Origin: Superficieibacter sp. 1612_C1
Lineage (GTDB): Bacteria > Pseudomonadota > Gammaproteobacteria > Enterobacterales > Enterobacteriaceae
NCBI RefSeq assembly: GCF_015234305.1
Contig: NZ_JADGMI010000004.1
Coordinates: 496,001-560,000, forward strand
Direction: 5' to 3'
Length of the DNA stretch: 64,000 nucleotides
The notes under the pieces were generated by a model, which saw only the letters and a program-made list of their open reading frames with translations, made no database searches and was not told the DNA's origin. Shown in pieces: positions 61,213 through 64,000 of this stretch (position 1 is the stretch's first letter; every line of letters starts with the position of its first letter). A program made the translations under genes and the position numbers.

Positions 61213-61370
61213 AGTTTTTGATTCCGATTTTGGCGTAATGCCATGCGTTGTCGGTCAACCTGTTATGCCCGTTGTTACGAGCGCCCCGAGCCTTGTAGAG
61301 AGTGGGGTTATTTTTATAGGTACTGCTTTTCGGGCGGGAAATATATGTTTATCTCCTCTGCCCTGGTCTG

Positions 61371-61403
61371 CATGCCGGATGGCGCTTCGCTTATCCGGCC
61401 TAC
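61371..61403. repeat. REP element between glmU and glmS
   Basis: ATGCCGGATGGCGCTTCGCT...ATCCGGCCTAC, a single REP hairpin just downstream of the glmU stop and within the region where glmUS mRNA is processed in E. coli. Confidence 0.75.
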
Positions 61404-61435
61404 AAAATGTCATCGAACGCGGTAAGACAACATCA

Positions 61436-62806
61436 TTACTTTTTCTTCACCGGACGCTGCCAGCCCTGTTTATGGGTCTGCCGCACGCGGCTTAATACCA
61501 GTTCGTTATCGGCGACGTCGCGCGTTACGGTGGTGCCTGCGGCAATGGTCGCGCCGTTGCCCACGCTGACCGGGGCCACCAGCTGCGTGTCAGAACCGAC
61601 AAACACATCGTTGCCAATAATCGTTTTATGCTTATTCGCGCCGTCGTAATTACAGGTGATGGTGCCTGCGCCAATATTAACGTTATCGCCAATGTCCGCG
61701 TCGCCAAGATAGGTCAGATGACCCGCCTTAGAGCCTTTACCTAAACGCGCTTTTTTCATCTCGACGAAGTTGCCGACGTGCGCGCCTTCCAGCAGTTCCG
61801 CGCCAGGACGCAGACGTGCAAACGGACCAATGGTACAGGCGGCCTCAAGGTGCGCATCTTCAACCACGCTGTACGGGCTGATCTCGCAGTCGTCGCCAAT
61901 GACGCTGTTTTTGATCACGCAGCCCGCGCCGATTTTCACGCGATGGCCCAGCGTGACGTCACCCTCAAGAATAACGTTAGTATCAATTTCGACATCGCGC
62001 CCGTGTTGCAGCGTGCCGCGCAGATCAAAACGCGCCGGGTCGCGCAACATGACGCCTGCCAGCAGCAGTTTTTCCGCCTGCTCGGACTGATAAACGCGCT
62101 CCAGACGGGAGAGCTGAAGACGGTTGTTGACGCCTTCCACTTCGCTCAGGCGCTGCGGGTGGACGGCGGCGATTTCATGGCCTTCCTGCCAGGCCATCGC
62201 AATAATATCGGTGATGTAGTATTCGCCCTGGACATTATTATTGGTCAGCTTAGCCAGCCAGCGCTTCATATCCGCGCCGTTAGCGATGAGAATACCGGTA
62301 TTGATTTCCTGAATTTGACGCTGCGCGTCGGTCGCGTCTTTATGCTCAACGATGCCGGTCACGTTGCCGTTTTCACGGGTAATGCGGCCATAGCCGGTCG
62401 GATCGTCAAGTTTAACGGTCAGCAACCCGATGCCGCCCTGCGGTCTGGCGTCACGCAGGCGTTGTAGGGTATCAACGGAGATCAACGGCACATCGCCGTA
62501 GAGCATCAGAATATCTTCGTCGTCCGCAAAAAATGGCGCGGCCTGCTGCATAGCATGGCCGGTGCCCAGTTGTTCCGCCTGAAGGACCCAATTCAGGTTG
62601 TCTTCACGCAGCGTTTGCTTCAGCAAATCGCCACCGTGCCCGTAAACAAGATGGACCTTCGTCGCCCCTAAATGATGAGCGGCATCAATGACATGTTGCA
62701 CCATAGGCTTACCGCCCAGGGTGTGCAGCACCTTAGGAAGATCGGAATACATGCGTGTGCCTTTGCCTGCGGCAAGGATCACTACGCTCATCGCACTGTT
62801 TGCCAT
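61436..62806 (-). CDS. glmU: Bifunctional UDP-GlcNAc pyrophosphorylase / GlcN-1-P acetyltransferase GlmU
   Basis: A 456-aa enzyme: N-terminal nucleotidyltransferase ([20 protein letters not shown], residues 8-27) and C-terminal left-handed beta-helix acetyltransferase ([40 protein letters not shown]). Makes UDP-GlcNAc for peptidoglycan and LPS. Ends [10 protein letters not shown] like E. coli GlmU. Confidence 0.98.
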   Translation of the reverse strand: MANSAMSVVILAAGKGTRMYSDLPKVLHTLGGKPMVQHVIDAAHHLGATKVHLVYGHGGDLLKQTLREDNLNWVLQAEQLGTGHAMQQAAPFFADDEDILMLYGDVPLISVDTLQRLRDARPQGGIGLLTVKLDDPTGYGRITRENGNVTGIVEHKDATDAQRQIQEINTGILIANGADMKRWLAKLTNNNVQGEYYITDIIAMAWQEGHEIAAVHPQRLSEVEGVNNRLQLSRLERVYQSEQAEKLLLAGVMLRDPARFDLRGTLQHGRDVEIDTNVILEGDVTLGHRVKIGAGCVIKNSVIGDDCEISPYSVVEDAHLEAACTIGPFARLRPGAELLEGAHVGNFVEMKKARLGKGSKAGHLTYLGDADIGDNVNIGAGTITCNYDGANKHKTIIGNDVFVGSDTQLVAPVSVGNGATIAAGTTVTRDVADNELVLSRVRQTHKQGWQRPVKKK

Positions 62807-63034
62807 ACGCGTCCTGACTGTAATGTAAGTAAGAAGTAGATAACTTTCCCGTTGAAAACTCTACATATTTTTCACAAGAAAATGAAGCGCCGCGAAAACA
62901 CGCAGCGTAGCAGGATAACAGAGAGATTATTGGTGACAAGTCAGGTATTTACCGCATGAATTTTACTTTTCAGGCCATTATTTCCCGCAAACCGGTTGTT
63001 TTCATTGTTCTTTTTAGACACAAAGAAAGCATAA

Positions 63035-63066
63035 TAAAAACCAGCGGCTTTGGCGCTGGCTTTTAT
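63035..63066 (-). terminator. Rho-independent terminator of the BI-1 family gene
   Basis: On the minus strand CCAGCG / CGCTGG with a 7-nt loop followed by UUUUUA, 16 bp after the gene. Confidence 0.75.
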
Positions 63067-63081
63067 TGCATTCGGGAGTAA

Positions 63082-63780
63082 TTAATTGCGCGACATAAAA
63101 ATACGCAGCACGTACCAGAACATAGTCGCAATGGAGGCAAACAGATGTAATGCCGCGCCTGCCGGACGATCGACCGGATAGTGATGAATGATATTAGAGG
63201 TGTCATAGAGCACAAAGCCCGCGCACAGCAATACCATCAATGCCGAAAACCAGACGCCCAGCGAGAAACCACAAATCACGCTGGCGATAATCGCACCCAG
63301 AGCGATAAAGCCTGCCATCGATAAAAACGAACGCATAAACGAAAAATCTTTTTTCGTGGTAAACGCCGTAAAGGTGAGGCCGCCCACAAGCAGCAACGTG
63401 GTAATGCCTGCCGCCCCGATAATCGCGGGATTAATATACGCCGCCAGCGTCAGCAGCGGAGCAAAGATCAGGGACTCGGCCAGCACGTAGATGCCCAGGC
63501 CAATAAGCTGGGTCTGGTTAGAGTCAGCGCCATCCGCCAGACGCGTCGCCAGCATGCTGACCAGCATAAACGCGCCAAGTACCACCAGCCAGCCGTACTT
63601 ACCACCGACCATCAGCACCTCGAGCATCATGTCGCCGATTCCGGTAAACATTAATGCACCGCTGAGCACGATAAACCCCATGACCGCGGCCGCCAGATGC
63701 AGATAGGCCCGACGAATAAAAGTAGCGCGATCGGTATGTAAGCCCGGTTGCGGGCCAGCAAAAGATGGCTTGAATGACAT
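63082..63780 (-). CDS. Bax inhibitor-1 family membrane protein
   Basis: A 232-aa protein with seven expected membrane helices of the BI-1/YbhL/YccA family (TMBIM): RAYLHLAAAVMGFIVLSGAL, GAFMLVSMLATRLAD, and the late ALMVLLCAGFVLYDTSNIIHHY with the Asp that forms the pH-sensing pair in this family. Possible channel or protease modulator; function not known. In E. coli glmU is followed upstream directly by atpC; here this monocistronic gene, with its own terminator, is inserted between glmU and the gene beyond the right edge. Confidence 0.85.
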   Translation of the reverse strand: MSFKPSFAGPQPGLHTDRATFIRRAYLHLAAAVMGFIVLSGALMFTGIGDMMLEVLMVGGKYGWLVVLGAFMLVSMLATRLADGADSNQTQLIGLGIYVLAESLIFAPLLTLAAYINPAIIGAAGITTLLLVGGLTFTAFTTKKDFSFMRSFLSMAGFIALGAIIASVICGFSLGVWFSALMVLLCAGFVLYDTSNIIHHYPVDRPAGAALHLFASIATMFWYVLRIFMSRN

Positions 63781-63946
63781 AGTAATGATCCTTCATTTAA
63801 GGCAATAAAACTGACCGGGCAGCCCTGAGCACAGGAGAGGCCGATCTTATGGGAAAGCGTCAAGCCGCACGTGTCCGTGGGAAGAGCGTCTTTTCAACTT
63901 GACGGGTTTTTAACACAGGTAGTTTATCGAATAAAAATTGAGAGGA

Positions 63947-63982
63947 TAAAAAAAAACCAGTCTGTTTTCAGACTGGTTTTTT
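63947..63982. terminator. Bidirectional terminator hairpin at the right edge
   Basis: A perfect 11-bp stem (AAACCAGTCTG / CAGACTGGTTT) with a 4-nt loop, A-run on the left and T-run on the right. By synteny it would end the atp operon, which lies beyond the window. Confidence 0.8.
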
Positions 63983-64000
63983 GCTTTTCAAGCCGGTGTT

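Overview
The window is chromosomal DNA of a member of the Enterobacteriaceae. Gene order and protein sequences follow the E. coli/Salmonella/Citrobacter/Enterobacter backbone around dnaA: yidK-yidL, a glv-type PTS locus, yidE, ibpB-ibpA, yidQ, yidR, dgoTDAKR, cbrA, yidA, gyrB-recF-dnaN-dnaA, rpmH-rnpA-yidD-yidC-mnmE, yieE, chrR, adeP, yieH, yieL, cbrC, phoU-pstBACS, glmS-glmU. It is not E. coli K-12: tnaCAB is missing after mnmE, yidB is missing beside gyrB, the alpha-glucoside PTS locus is present twice, and several cassettes are inserted. I cannot fix the genus from the sequence alone.

Region by region. 1-2.2 kb: the 5' part of a sodium/solute symporter (yidK) and its AraC-type neighbour yidL. 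2.2-10.1 kb: two tandem copies of a phospho-alpha-glucosidase / PTS EIICB / GntR-regulator module, each with a divergent control region carrying a CRP-like site. 10.1-16.4 kb: yidE, an inserted AAA ATPase + PIN-domain gene pair, the small heat-shock genes ibpB and ibpA with sigma-32 and ROSE-type signals, yidQ and yidR. 16.5-23.9 kb: an acyltransferase, the D-galactonate operon with its DgoR operator, cbrA with a perfect CreB tag, yidA. 24-34.6 kb: the conserved replication/ribosome/membrane-insertion core (gyrB to mnmE).

34.6-42.7 kb is an accessory island at the 3' end of mnmE. It starts with a doubly broken tyrosine integrase, then carries an unknown 205-aa gene paired with an XRE-ImmA/IrrE peptidase, and then a retron on the minus strand. 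The retron consists of a phosphoribosyltransferase-like/winged-helix effector gene, a non-coding RNA with recognisable a1/a2 repeats, branch-site AGC, msr hairpins and a long msd hairpin, and a reverse transcriptase. A structured GC-richer stretch without genes, an orphan hipB with a hipA stub and HipB-like operators, and an unknown 145-aa gene follow. The retron is the strongest candidate for an undescribed or little-described system. The AAA-PIN pair and the ImmA/IrrE pair are further defence or toxin-antitoxin candidates.

42.7-54 kb is backbone: yieE, chrR, adeP, yieH, yieL, cbrC, an ADP-ribosylglycohydrolase, and the phosphate-starvation pst-phoU operon with its Pho boxes. 54.1-59.1 kb is a four-gene chaperone-usher fimbrial operon in the pstS-glmS gap. 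59.4-64 kb holds glmS, glmU, a Bax-inhibitor-1 family membrane protein inserted beside glmU, and a terminator hairpin at the right edge.
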